Origin: Fibrobacterota bacterium
GTDB taxonomy: Bacteria; Fibrobacterota; Fibrobacteria; UBA11236
Reading direction: 5' to 3'
DNA: 64,000 nucleotides
Assembly: GCA_028287505.1 (NCBI GenBank)
Contig: JAQBPN010000129.1
Span: 1 to 64,000 of the forward strand
Of this stretch, positions 7,575 through 15,882 are shown one piece after another. How positions within the stretch are numbered: position 1 is the stretch's first letter; each line of letters opens with the position of its first letter. A program made the translations under genes and the position numbers. The notes beneath the pieces were generated by a model. That model was not told where the DNA came from. It did no database searches and was given only the letters and a program-made list of their open reading frames with translations.

Positions 7575-8789
7575 ATGCGGAGTCGCGGCGAAGCCTGGAA
7601 AGTTGCCGGATTATTCCTGAAACTCGGTTTTACCGCCTTCGGCGGGCCTGCCGCCCATATCGCCATGATGCGCCGGGAAGCGGTGGAACGCCGCAAGTGG
7701 ATGAGCGAGGAAGCCTTCCTGGACCTGGTCGGCGCCACCAACCTGATCCCGGGACCCAACTCCACCGAGATGGCCATCCATATCGGTTATTTGCGCGCGG
7801 GATGGCCCGGCCTTTTCGCCGCCGGCCTGGCGTTCATCGTACCGGCCATGCTGATGGTTTCCGGCCTGGCCTGGCTCTATGTCCGGTCCGGATTGGTGCC
7901 GCAGGTGGCGTGGCTGCTGTACGGAGTCAAGCCGGTGGTGATCGCCCTCATCCTCCACGCCCTTTGGAACCTGGGCCGCACGGCCATCAAGGGCCTGCCG
8001 GAGAAGATCGGCTTCACGGCCGTTCTCACCCTGTATTTCCTGGGCGCGAATGAGATCGCCTTGTTGTTGGGGAGCGGCGCGCTGATGCTTTTCCGGGCGC
8101 GCGGCCAAGCGGCGGAGCGTGAAAAAGGCGAAAGGGACGGAGAGGGCCGGGAAGGCGGAGAAGGCGGCGGAAACCCGGGTCCGGGAGCGCCCGGGCGCGC
8201 GTGGTTGCCGGCCGCGGGAATGGGAATGGCCGCAGCCGGGCTGGCGGGAACTCCGGCCCTGCCTTTCACCCTGACTTTGCTGTTCCTGAAATTCCTGAAA
8301 ATAGGATCGGTGATGTACGGCAGCGGTTACGTGCTGCTTCCCTTTTTGCGGACGGAATTCACCCGGCATGCGGGATGGTTGAGCGAGTCGCAGATCATGG
8401 ATGCCGTATCCGTGGGTCAGGTGACGCCCGGCCCATTCTTCACTACCGCCACGTTTATCGGGTATGTCCTGGGCGGCATGCCGGGCGGGCTGTTGGCGAC
8501 CTTGGGGATTTTTCTTCCCGCCTTCGTTTTCGTGGCCGTTTCCAATCCCTACATACCCCGCATCCGGAATTCGTTCAGGGTGGGACGGTTCCTGGACGGG
8601 GTGAACGTGGCGTCCCTGGCCTTGATGGCCGGGGCCGCGTGGCAGACGGGAAAGGCTTCGGTGGTGGATGGGACGACCGCTGGGCTGGCCGTCCTGGCGC
8701 TTTATTTCCTGTTCCGGAGAAACGCCCCGTCCACGCTGTTGTTGGCCGGGGGAGGGCTTATCGGGATAGCGGTGAAGTCACTAGCATGA
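7575..8789 (+). CDS. chrA: Chromate transporter, two-domain (ChrA) type
   Basis: 404 residues, inner membrane. Two homologous CHR halves are seen. The first has LKLGFTAFGGPAAHIAMM (about 15-32) and NLIPGPNSTEMAIHIGY. The second begins at about residue 230 with FLKFLKIGSVMYGSGYVLLP and VSVGQVTPGPFFTTATFIGY. The halves are joined by a charged loop rich in Arg, Glu and Gly (about 175-215). Proteins of this family export chromate, and some members have been linked to sulfate; ChrA of this length is the bidomain long form. The start ATG is the first in frame and leads straight into the first helix. Its 3' end overlaps the convergent SMP-30-like gene by 32 bases. Confidence 0.92.
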   Translation: MRSRGEAWKVAGLFLKLGFTAFGGPAAHIAMMRREAVERRKWMSEEAFLDLVGATNLIPGPNSTEMAIHIGYLRAGWPGLFAAGLAFIVPAMLMVSGLAWLYVRSGLVPQVAWLLYGVKPVVIALILHALWNLGRTAIKGLPEKIGFTAVLTLYFLGANEIALLLGSGALMLFRARGQAAEREKGERDGEGREGGEGGGNPGPGAPGRAWLPAAGMGMAAAGLAGTPALPFTLTLLFLKFLKIGSVMYGSGYVLLPFLRTEFTRHAGWLSESQIMDAVSVGQVTPGPFFTTATFIGYVLGGMPGGLLATLGIFLPAFVFVAVSNPYIPRIRNSFRVGRFLDGVNVASLALMAGAAWQTGKASVVDGTTAGLAVLALYFLFRRNAPSTLLLAGGGLIGIAVKSLA

Positions 8790-9849
8790 TGGAAGCCGGC
8801 GCGCGCAGGTCCACCTTGCGGCCTTCCAGCGTGTAGCCGCGGGAGAAACCATCGGCGCGGGATGGCGTAACAAGGGTGTTACGGAGGCCCGGGGACCGGA
8901 TGGAGACGGTTCCCGGACGCTTGCGTCCGCCCACCTTCATCTGGAGCTTGTAGGCGCCGCCGTTGCCGGTCATGAACAGGGTCTTGCCGTCGGCGCCGCC
9001 GAAGATGCAATTGACCACGTTGCCCGATTTGCCTCCGACCGTAATCTTGCCGATGGCGGCCCCGCCCGCGGGAGCGTAGACGTAGATGATCCCGTCGTTG
9101 TAGCTGCACAGATAGATGTTCCCCTTCTCGTCCAGGGTCAGGCCGTCCGGCTCGGCGATGGTGGCGAAAGTGGTCTTGTTGGAAATGGTCCCGTCGTCGG
9201 CCACGTCGAAGCGATAGGCTTTCTTGTCCCCGTCGGACAGCACGAGGAGCATCTTCTTCTCTTCGATGTATTCGATGCCGTTGGGGATCGTCATGCCCAG
9301 GGGATTCGAGCTCTCGTAGGTGGTGACCTTTCCAGCCGGGCTGCGGTAGAAGAATTGATTGCCCTGGGCGTGGTTGGTGAACCACATGGCGCCGTTGGAA
9401 GCGAGGCTCAGATCGTTGACGCGGTATCCGGCGTTCAGGGTCGGGTTCATCGGCAGCATGGTGCGGGAGGCGGCGCCGGATTTTTCGTAGACGGCGATGC
9501 CGCCCTTCTCCGCCGAATACAGCTTCCCACTGCTGTCGAAATCAAGGCCGTTCGGAAGGCCGGAGCCGTTGTAGAAGTTGGAGGTCTGGCCCGCGGTGGT
9601 CAGCTTCCAGATGTTGCCGCTGCCCGCGTTGTCCTCGGTGAAATACAGGTTGCCTTCGGCATCGCAGGCGGGGCCTTCCGAGTAACCCAGGTTGCGGCCG
9701 TTGTTGGGGGCCTTGTTCATGGCCCCGAGCACCTTGGCGGCGGGATCCGCGAGGTCGGCGGGCAGGGTATGCGAGCCGAAGTCCTGCGCCGCGACGGCGG
9801 CCGCGCCCAGCAGCAGGCAGGAAACGGCCTTGCGGAGGGAGAGGGTCAT
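8758..9849 (-). CDS. Exported SMP-30/gluconolactonase-like beta-propeller protein
   Basis: 363 residues from the ATG at 9849, which starts a standard signal peptide (MTLSLRKAVSCLLLGAAAVA then AQ). Upstream in-frame ATGs would place extra residues in front of it. The mature protein has the six-bladed propeller signature of the SMP-30/LRE family: YSEGPACDAEGNLYFTEDN, GLPNGLDFDSSGKLY, NDLSLASNGAMWFTNH, IPNGIEYIEE, EPDGLTLDEKGNIYLCSYN and NCIFGGADGKTLFMT. The conserved Glu, Asn and Asp residues that bind the catalytic divalent metal are in place. Related enzymes hydrolyse sugar lactones; here the substrate is unknown and the location is periplasmic. It stands alone on its strand and overlaps the 3' end of chrA by 32 bases. 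Confidence 0.87.
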   Translation of the reverse strand: MTLSLRKAVSCLLLGAAAVAAQDFGSHTLPADLADPAAKVLGAMNKAPNNGRNLGYSEGPACDAEGNLYFTEDNAGSGNIWKLTTAGQTSNFYNGSGLPNGLDFDSSGKLYSAEKGGIAVYEKSGAASRTMLPMNPTLNAGYRVNDLSLASNGAMWFTNHAQGNQFFYRSPAGKVTTYESSNPLGMTIPNGIEYIEEKKMLLVLSDGDKKAYRFDVADDGTISNKTTFATIAEPDGLTLDEKGNIYLCSYNDGIIYVYAPAGGAAIGKITVGGKSGNVVNCIFGGADGKTLFMTGNGGAYKLQMKVGGRKRPGTVSIRSPGLRNTLVTPSRADGFSRGYTLEGRKVDLRAPASIMLVTSPLSR

Positions 9850-10138
9850 GTGCATGTTACGGGGGCGGGTCGGGAGGTTCGAAAGCATTGGCAATCCTTT
9901 ATGGTTCGGCCGGCGCCAGGGGGCCGGGAACGATGCTGTAACCGGATGAGTTGTTCGCCTTCCCCCAAGACCCCCCTAATATACCGCTTAGGGTCCGTCC
10001 CCACAGGCCGAAAACCCCGGAATGGCAGAATGGTCTTCCCTGTTTCGGGACCGTGCGCGCGGCGCCGGCGGTTTCCGGAACCCCGCTTCCCGTCCGGACA
10101 TGCGTTTCCCGGCAGCGAACGGACGGAGACGGCGGAAC

Positions 10139-10789
10139 TTATCCGGCGGCGGAGGCCCGGCGGCGGGCGCGGATGAAGCCGAGGATGCCGGGCAGGATGG
10201 AAAGCACGATGATGGCCAGCACCACCAAGGTGAAATTCTTCTTCACGATGGGGATATTGCCGAAGAGGTATCCGGCCCCCACGCAAACGCCCACCCACAG
10301 CAAGGCCCCCGCCACGCAGAAGAAAATGTAATGGCGGAAGCGCATGGTGCCCATGCCGGCCACGAAAGGGGCGAAGGTGCGCACGATGGGGACGAAGCGG
10401 GCCATGATGATGGTCTTGGCCCCGTGGGTCCGGTAGAAATCGCGGGTGCGTTCCAGATAGGCGCGCTTGAAGATCCGCGAGTCCGGATTCCGGAACAGGC
10501 CCGCCCCCAGGAACTTGCCCACGGCATAGTTGACCAGGTCTCCCGTAAGGCATGCGGCGAAGAACAAGGGAAACAGCCAGGTTACCTGCAGGGATCCCAG
10601 GGCGGCCAGGGAACCGGCGGCGAACAACAGGGAATCCCCCGGCAGGAAGGGGGTGACCACCAGGCCCGTCTCGGCGAAGACGATCAGGAACAGGATGGCG
10701 TAGGTCCAGATTCCGTATTGGCCGATCACCTGGGCGAGATGCGCGTCCAGGTGCAGGAACAGGTCCAGGATATGCTTGAGGATTTCCAT
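10139..10789 (-). CDS. DedA-family membrane protein
   Basis: 216 residues, inner membrane, with the SNARE-associated (VTT) domain: ETGLVVTPFLPGDSLLFAAG, the core GDLVNYAVGKFLG, the amphipathic stretch FYRTHGAKTIIMARFVPIVR and FAPFVAGMGTM, followed by two terminal helices and a basic tail. DedA proteins are needed for envelope homeostasis; some are undecaprenyl-phosphate or phospholipid translocases. The Arg residues of the FVPxxRTFAPxxAG segment are intact. It follows murG on the same strand by 9 bases, so the two probably form an operon. That makes a role in the lipid-carrier cycle attractive, as an inference. The 289 bases between this gene and 9849 hold no gene I can support. Confidence 0.92.
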   Translation of the reverse strand: MEILKHILDLFLHLDAHLAQVIGQYGIWTYAILFLIVFAETGLVVTPFLPGDSLLFAAGSLAALGSLQVTWLFPLFFAACLTGDLVNYAVGKFLGAGLFRNPDSRIFKRAYLERTRDFYRTHGAKTIIMARFVPIVRTFAPFVAGMGTMRFRHYIFFCVAGALLWVGVCVGAGYLFGNIPIVKKNFTLVVLAIIVLSILPGILGFIRARRRASAAG

Positions 10790-10798
10790 GGGTAAAGC

Positions 10799-11890
10799 TT
10801 AGGCAAAACGCGCGATGACGTCCATCACCTTTTGCGCGCCGTCGCGGAAGGGGCTGCCGCGCATGGCCTGGCGGTGCATTTCCGCCTGGGCGGCCAGCAT
10901 CTCCAGCTCATGCAGCAAGCGGCCTCCGCCCATTTCCTCCTCGGGGAGCACGCGGCTGTACCCTTCCGCGGCGAAGGCCTGGGCGTTGAGGATCTGATCG
11001 CCGCGCGAAGCCGTCAGCGGGAGCGGCACCAGCAGGTGCGGCTTCTGCAGGGCCAGGAATTCGAAGATGGCATTGGAACCGGCCCGCGACAGGATCATAT
11101 CGGCCGCGGCCAGCACGTCCGGCATTTCCGCGGACACGAATTCCAATTGCCGGTAACCGGGCTTGCCGTCCAAGGCCGGATCCAGGCCGTCCTTGCCGCA
11201 CAGGTGCGCCACCCGGTAACGCTGCAGGAGATCGGCGAGCACCGCGCGCACGGCCTTGTTGAGATTGCGCGATCCCATGCTGCCGCCCACGATCAACAGC
11301 AGCGCCTTCCCCTCGCCTTCCGCTCCGGCCGAACCCGGCAGGCCCAGAAAAGCCTCACCCCTGGCGGGATCCCCTTTGAACAACTCCGCGCGGATGGGCG
11401 CGCCGGTCAGGACCGCCTTGGAGGGAGGCAGATGGATCATGGTCTCGGGAAAACTCGCGCATACGGCTTTGGCGAATGGGATGGCCAAGCGGTTGGCCAG
11501 CCCCGGGGTCAAATCGGATTCATGCACGATGACGGGAATGCCGCGCGCGCGCGCCGCGAACACCACCGGCACGGCCACGAAGCCGCCCTTGGAGAAGACC
11601 ACCCTGGGGCGCAAGCGCCCCAAAATGCTCCAGGCCTTGAAGACGCCGCTGACAACGCGGAAAGGATCGCTGAAATTCTTCCAATCGAAATAGCGGCGCA
11701 ATTTTCCGGAAGGAATGCCGTGGAAAGGGATGCCCTGCGCCTCCACCAGACGCTTTTCGATGCCGGTTTCGGAGCCGATGTATTCGGCCCGCCAGCCTTC
11801 CCGGGCAAGCAGGGGCAGCAAGGCGAGGTTGGGAATGACATGGCCGGCGGTCCCGCCGCCGGTAAGAACGATTGTGCGCTGGGAGTGCAT
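10799..11890 (-). CDS. murG: UDP-GlcNAc transferase of peptidoglycan synthesis (lipid II formation)
   Basis: 363 residues from the ATG at 11890, which leads directly into TIVLTGGGTAGHVIPNLAL, the donor-domain glycine loop of MurG. Other family motifs follow: EYIGSETGIEKRLV, GIPFHGIPSGKLRRYF, VVFSKGGFVAVPVV, VIVHESDLTPGLANR, the nucleotide loop LLIVGGSMGSRNLN and the C-terminal DMILSRAGSNAIFEFLAL with LVPLPLTASRGDQ (usually ATxxHQ; here SRGDQ). It adds GlcNAc to lipid I at the inner face of the membrane. In most bacteria murG sits in the dcw cluster; here it stands outside it, followed by a DedA gene. Confidence 0.96.
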   Translation of the reverse strand: MHSQRTIVLTGGGTAGHVIPNLALLPLLAREGWRAEYIGSETGIEKRLVEAQGIPFHGIPSGKLRRYFDWKNFSDPFRVVSGVFKAWSILGRLRPRVVFSKGGFVAVPVVFAARARGIPVIVHESDLTPGLANRLAIPFAKAVCASFPETMIHLPPSKAVLTGAPIRAELFKGDPARGEAFLGLPGSAGAEGEGKALLLIVGGSMGSRNLNKAVRAVLADLLQRYRVAHLCGKDGLDPALDGKPGYRQLEFVSAEMPDVLAAADMILSRAGSNAIFEFLALQKPHLLVPLPLTASRGDQILNAQAFAAEGYSRVLPEEEMGGGRLLHELEMLAAQAEMHRQAMRGSPFRDGAQKVMDVIARFA

Positions 11891-12009
11891 GCGGGGGAAG
11901 GTAGCAACTGGGGAAGGAAGAGAGATTGCGAAATTCAAAGCGCAATTCCGCATTTTGAGTGCTATCGGACCGGCTCCAAAGACGCCCCCGTTTATGGTAG
12001 AATCGAATC

Positions 12010-13419
12010 ATGCCTCTCGCCGCGCCCTGGAACCATATCGAAGACAGCCTGGTCAGCCTCCAGGATTTCGATCTGGGCGCCCAGCGGCTTTCCGATTTCT
12101 TCAAGGGCAAGGAAGAGAAGTTCTCGCCCGACGAACTGATGGAGATTTTCTTCCAGGGCAATCCCTCGTACAAGGTGATCGAGCGCCTCCTGTTCTTCCT
12201 CTTCGACATCGGAGTGCCGGACCGGCAGACCGGCAGCCGCGCCTTGCAATTGCGGCGCCTGCACCGCCTCTGGAAGCGCATCGCCGCCGGGTGCGATCTC
12301 ACGGACAGCGAACATGAATTGGCCGACAAGACCGAATGGCTGTTCGGACGGGACGCCGACGGCGTGGAAGCCGGTATCGCGGAGGCGCGCGCATCCTTTC
12401 AGCGCGTGCTGGACGGCGGGACCCTGCCGGAAGGGGAACGCACCTCCCTGGTCTGCCTGATCCGCTCGGAGGCGGAAGCCCTGCGGGATCGGGTGAACTG
12501 GTTGTCCGAGAACACCGATCCCTACAACCTCAAGACCATGGCGCGCATCCTGCCCCGCCTGCGCATCTACGACGAAGCCGTGCACGAAGGCCTGGACCTG
12601 GCCAAGCGCCAGGAGAACGGCGAGCCGGTGGGCCTCAAGATCGTGAGCTTCGAGGCCCACATGAAAGAGGGCCTGTTCAAGAAGTGGTTGAGCAAGGTGG
12701 CCAAGAAGGAAAGCCTGGCCAGGCTGGCTAAGATGATGGACGTCCAACGGGTGAAGAAGATCCCGACCATGGATTTGATCGCCTTATCCACCCTTTGCCG
12801 CTGGACGTGGGAAGCCGCCAACGGAAAAGCCGACCCGCTGGATTGGCTGGAAAAAGCCATGGAAAGCTACCAGGACGGCATGTTCTCCGTGGAGGCCGGG
12901 GATTCGGCGCGCGTGCTCTTGCCTGCGCTCACCGGCAGCGGAGCCAAGATGATGGGTTCCAAAATCACCGGCAACTTCGGGGTGAAATCCTTTCCCGCTT
13001 GGGTGGGCCGGGACCTGCTTACGAAATCCTTCCTCAAGGGCGTGGACGAAGGATCTCTCGACATCAAGGCCGTCATCATGCAGAACATCACCCGCGATTC
13101 CATCCTGGAAGCCCTGCTGGGGAACCCCAAGGTGTTCCAGAAACCGGGACTGGTGGCCTATATCGCCGCCACCAGCCGCTCCATCGGCCTGCTCAGCAGG
13201 ATAGCCAAGACGCGCGCCCTCCATTCCGGATTCGCCAACCGCGACGTGCCCCTGACCTTGCTGCAAAGCCCCTGTAACATTCCCGTTTCCCTGCTGAAGC
13301 CCTTCATCAACGTGCGCAACGTGGCCCTCATCGATCTGAAGCACCTTGCCCGCGCCAAGGCAGGGATCAGGCGGCAGGTGAGGGATGAAGCGGAGATGTA
13401 TTTGAAGAGCAGGAATTGA
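12010..13419 (+). CDS. Unrecognised cytoplasmic helical-repeat protein
   Basis: 469 residues without signal peptide or membrane helix, almost entirely predicted helical by eye. The C-terminal 150 residues (about 315-469) show a repeated pattern of the form LLxNPxVFxxxxLVxxIA then RxVPLTLLQSPCNIPVSLLKPF and LKHLARAKAGIRRQVRDEAE. It resembles HEAT-like repeats seen in proteins of Myxococcota and related phyla. The centre is rich in Lys and Arg (KKWLSKVAKKESLARLAK). I do not recognise a named family or a catalytic motif. It is transcribed alone, divergent from murG, and the next gene downstream lies 370 bases away beyond a repeat element. Confidence 0.8.
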   Translation: MPLAAPWNHIEDSLVSLQDFDLGAQRLSDFFKGKEEKFSPDELMEIFFQGNPSYKVIERLLFFLFDIGVPDRQTGSRALQLRRLHRLWKRIAAGCDLTDSEHELADKTEWLFGRDADGVEAGIAEARASFQRVLDGGTLPEGERTSLVCLIRSEAEALRDRVNWLSENTDPYNLKTMARILPRLRIYDEAVHEGLDLAKRQENGEPVGLKIVSFEAHMKEGLFKKWLSKVAKKESLARLAKMMDVQRVKKIPTMDLIALSTLCRWTWEAANGKADPLDWLEKAMESYQDGMFSVEAGDSARVLLPALTGSGAKMMGSKITGNFGVKSFPAWVGRDLLTKSFLKGVDEGSLDIKAVIMQNITRDSILEALLGNPKVFQKPGLVAYIAATSRSIGLLSRIAKTRALHSGFANRDVPLTLLQSPCNIPVSLLKPFINVRNVALIDLKHLARAKAGIRRQVRDEAEMYLKSRN

Positions 13420-13476
13420 AGCGAAGTGTCCCGCAGAGATTACGCCTAGATTTGATGCGAGAGAACTCCGCCCTTA

Positions 13477-13676
13477 CGTTTCGTCGGGCGACCGGGCTAT
13501 CTCGCTGGATCCTTCGCTGCGCCCCTTGGCGTCGGGCGTCGGGCGTTAAGAAAAAAGCCGGGTCACAAGATTGAGACTTCAGGGAAGCGGCGGCGAATGC
13601 ACTGCCGCGAGCCCCGGCCGCCCAGCTTCATTTTTTCTTAACGCCCGACGCCCGTCGCCCGACGCCCGACGAAACG
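13477..13676. repeat. CGTCGGG-heptad inverted repeat element, copy 2
   Basis: A 200-base intergenic element bounded by CGTTTCGTCGGGCG on the left and its exact reverse complement CGCCCGACGAAACG on the right. Inside lie the heptad tracts GCGTCGGGCGTCGGGCGTTAAG and, on the right, CTTAACGCCCGACGCC, then a variable GC-rich core. It occupies most of the 370-base gap between the helical protein and the Rrf2 regulator. The rest of that gap (13420-13476, 13677-13737) shows nothing else. Confidence 0.88.
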
Positions 13677-13737
13677 CTGCCACAACCTCCAAAGCATCAA
13701 ATCTCGCACATGCTATTCAGAAATCTCTTTTTTCCCC

Positions 13738-13766
13738 TTGACGAATCCGCCCCTCCGATATATTAT
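13738..13766 (+). promoter_or_regulatory. Sigma70-type promoter of the Rrf2/sulfur gene group
   Basis: TTGACG (13738-13743) and TATTAT (13761-13766) are spaced by 17 bases, 24 bases ahead of the regulator's ATG at 13790. The AT-rich run AACATATAGGACTAATAGGTT just after the -10 box is an imperfect dyad (7 of 10 positions) and could be an operator through which the regulator acts on its own gene. Confidence 0.7.
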
Positions 13767-13789
13767 TAAACATATAGGACTAATAGGTT

Positions 13790-14245
13790 ATGCTCTCGAT
13801 GCGCGCTAAATATGCCCTCAAAGCCCTGGTCTACCTGGCCAAGGCCAAGTCACAGGGTCCCGTACTGATCGGCGATATCGCCGAGTCGCAGAAGCTGCCG
13901 CGCAAGTTCCTGGAGCAGATCCTTTTGGAGTTGAAGAACCTGCGGATCCTGAAGAGCCGGCAGGGCAAGGGCGGCGGATATTTTCTGGCCAAGGATCCGG
14001 CGCAGATTGAAATGGGCCACATCGTGCGTGTGTTCAACGGCCCGCTGGCATTGGTCCCTTGCGTGAGCGTGACCGCCTTCGAGAAGTGCGAGGAATGCAT
14101 CGACTTCGCCCATTGCGGGATCCGGCGCGTGATGAAAAAGGTGCGTGACGTGACGGCGGAGATCCTGGATGGGACGACGCTGGAGGCGTTGGTTGCCATA
14201 GAGGCTTCCGAGACCGACGAAGCCGCCCTGATGTACTCGATTTAA
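13790..14245 (+). CDS. Rrf2-family transcriptional regulator with cysteine cluster
   Basis: 151 residues. The N-terminal winged helix-turn-helix is typical of Rrf2 (MLSMRAKYALKALVYLA; KLPRKFLEQILLELKNLRIL; SRQGKGGGYFLAKDP). The effector region carries four cysteines, C91, C100, C103 and C109, in PCVSVTAFEKCEECIDFAHC. Such cysteines bind an Fe-S cluster in IscR/NsrR; the spacing here differs from IscR and fits a subgroup often found beside sulfur genes. CymR, another Rrf2 protein, controls cysteine supply in Firmicutes. The gene is followed by a porin, sulfate-binding protein, sulfate permeases and a cysteine synthase, so it very likely regulates sulfur or cysteine supply. That role is inferred from position. 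Confidence 0.9.
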   Translation: MLSMRAKYALKALVYLAKAKSQGPVLIGDIAESQKLPRKFLEQILLELKNLRILKSRQGKGGGYFLAKDPAQIEMGHIVRVFNGPLALVPCVSVTAFEKCEECIDFAHCGIRRVMKKVRDVTAEILDGTTLEALVAIEASETDEAALMYSI

Positions 14246-14261
14246 TTTTTTACTCAATAAC

Positions 14262-14280
14262 ATACTTAATCTATAGGTAT
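14262..14280. promoter_or_regulatory. Candidate operator before the porin/sulfate genes
   Basis: ATACTTA-ATCTA-TAGGTAT: seven-base arms matching at six of seven positions around a five-base spacer. A similar TAATAGGTTAT lies directly before the ATG of the Rrf2 regulator. A shared TAGGT(T)AT half-site at both places suggests one regulator binds both. Confidence 0.4.
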
Positions 14281-14334
14281 ACAATGAACGCTGCGAAAAG
14301 AACCGACCCAAAACCACTGAATCAGGAGTCCAGA

Positions 14335-15843
14335 ATGTTTCCGTCCCTGCCCAACATTATCCGCGCCGCCGCCTTGCCGGCCGCAGCCACGGCCTTCATC
14401 GCCGGATTGCTTCTTCCCATGGCAGCCCGGGCGCAAGCCGCGTCCGGCTCCGGAGCGGAAGCCAAGACGGATTCGTCCCAAGCCTCCGAAGCCGCGCCCA
14501 CAGTGGAGAGCCTCGACGAAAAGATCCGGATCCTGGAGCGCAAGCTGGAACTGAAGGACGAGGACGACGATAAGAAGAAATCCGAGAACGCCACCGTGAC
14601 CGCGGGCAAGGACGGCTTCAGCATCGTTTCCGCGGACAAGGAGTCCGCGCTCAAGTTCAAATTCTTCCAGCATATAGACGGTCGCGCGTTCTTTGAAGAT
14701 GCGGGCAACAAGCTCCCGAACACTTTGCTGATCCGCCGCGTGCGTCCCGTCTGGGAAGGCACCCTGGCGAAATATTACAACTTCCGTATCATGCCCGAGT
14801 TCTCGGGAACCTTCCAGATTCTGGATGCCTATTCGGAAATCGCATTCCTGCCGGAAGCCCGTCTGCGCGTGGGCAAATCCAAGACCCCCATCGGCCTGGA
14901 GCGCCTGAAGTCCAGCCAGGATATGGACATCATCGAGTTCGCCCATCCCACTTCGCTGACTCCCAACTATGATCTGGGCGTCTCCCTGCTCGGCGATCTC
15001 TTGGATGAGTCCCTGAGCTATTACATAGGCGTTTTCAACGGAGCCGTGGACGGCACGTCCCGGGACGTGGATCTGAACGATCACAAGGACATCGACGGCC
15101 GCATCTTCGCCCTGCCTTTCAAGAGCGGCAACCTCGATCTCTTGCGCAACCTCGGCATCGGCTTCGCCGCCAGCTGGGGACATAAGGAAGGCGATCCCGC
15201 CAACCTGGAACTCCCGGCCTATCGCACCGAAGGCCAGCAGAGCTTTTTCTCCTACCGCACCCTGGCCGACAAAGCCGCCGTCGCCGCCAACGCGGCCACG
15301 GGCGTGAAAGCGGCGGCCGCCGTGATCGGCGATACCGGAACCGTGCGCGCCTTCGGCGACGGCTATCGCCTGAACCCGCAGGGGTACTGGTATTACGGGC
15401 CCTTCGGCTTGTCCGGCGAGTACATCGTCTCCTCCCAGGAAGTGGTCAAGGGCGGCGCATTGGCCGAAGGCCCCAAAGCGCTTGCCACTTCCGCTTGGCA
15501 AGCCACGGTGAACTACGTGGTCACGGGAGAATCCCCTTCCTTCAAGGGTCTGAAGCCCAGGCATTCCCTGAGTTTCACCGAACCCGGCAGCTACGGCGCG
15601 CTGGAACTGGTCGGACGCGTTTCCGGAATCAGCATCGATGAGGCAGCCTTCCCCGACTACGCCGATGTCAACAAATCGGCCAAGTCGGCCACGAGCTATA
15701 CCGCCGGGTTCAACTGGTACCTGTCCCGATACCTGAAACTGTCCGCGGATTACGAATGGACGAAATTCGACGGAGGGGCTCCCCTGGCCCAGGATCGACC
15801 CGAAGAAAAGGTGTTCTTCAGCCGTATCCAGACCTCTTTTTGA
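14335..15843 (+). CDS. Outer-membrane porin of the OprO/OprP (Porin_O_P) type
   Basis: 502 residues from the ATG at 14335, chosen because AGGAG lies 8 bases before it and because it opens a clean signal peptide (MFPSLPNIIRAAALPAAATA, cleavage near ARAQA). An upstream in-frame ATG at 14284 would put 17 hydrophilic residues ahead. A short coiled coil (about residues 45-75, VESLDEKIRILERKLELKDE) precedes the barrel, as in many Porin_O_P proteins. The barrel has RRVRPVWEGTLAKYYNFRIMP, LRVGKSKTPIGLERLKS and alternating strands to the end, with terminal residue Phe. OprP/OprO take up phosphate or polyphosphate; placed before the sulfate ABC genes, this one probably passes sulfate or another oxyanion through the outer membrane. 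Confidence 0.85.
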   Translation: MFPSLPNIIRAAALPAAATAFIAGLLLPMAARAQAASGSGAEAKTDSSQASEAAPTVESLDEKIRILERKLELKDEDDDKKKSENATVTAGKDGFSIVSADKESALKFKFFQHIDGRAFFEDAGNKLPNTLLIRRVRPVWEGTLAKYYNFRIMPEFSGTFQILDAYSEIAFLPEARLRVGKSKTPIGLERLKSSQDMDIIEFAHPTSLTPNYDLGVSLLGDLLDESLSYYIGVFNGAVDGTSRDVDLNDHKDIDGRIFALPFKSGNLDLLRNLGIGFAASWGHKEGDPANLELPAYRTEGQQSFFSYRTLADKAAVAANAATGVKAAAAVIGDTGTVRAFGDGYRLNPQGYWYYGPFGLSGEYIVSSQEVVKGGALAEGPKALATSAWQATVNYVVTGESPSFKGLKPRHSLSFTEPGSYGALELVGRVSGISIDEAAFPDYADVNKSAKSATSYTAGFNWYLSRYLKLSADYEWTKFDGGAPLAQDRPEEKVFFSRIQTSF

Positions 15844-15882
15844 ACAATCGCGCAAGACAACTTATATCTAAAAGGAATGATG

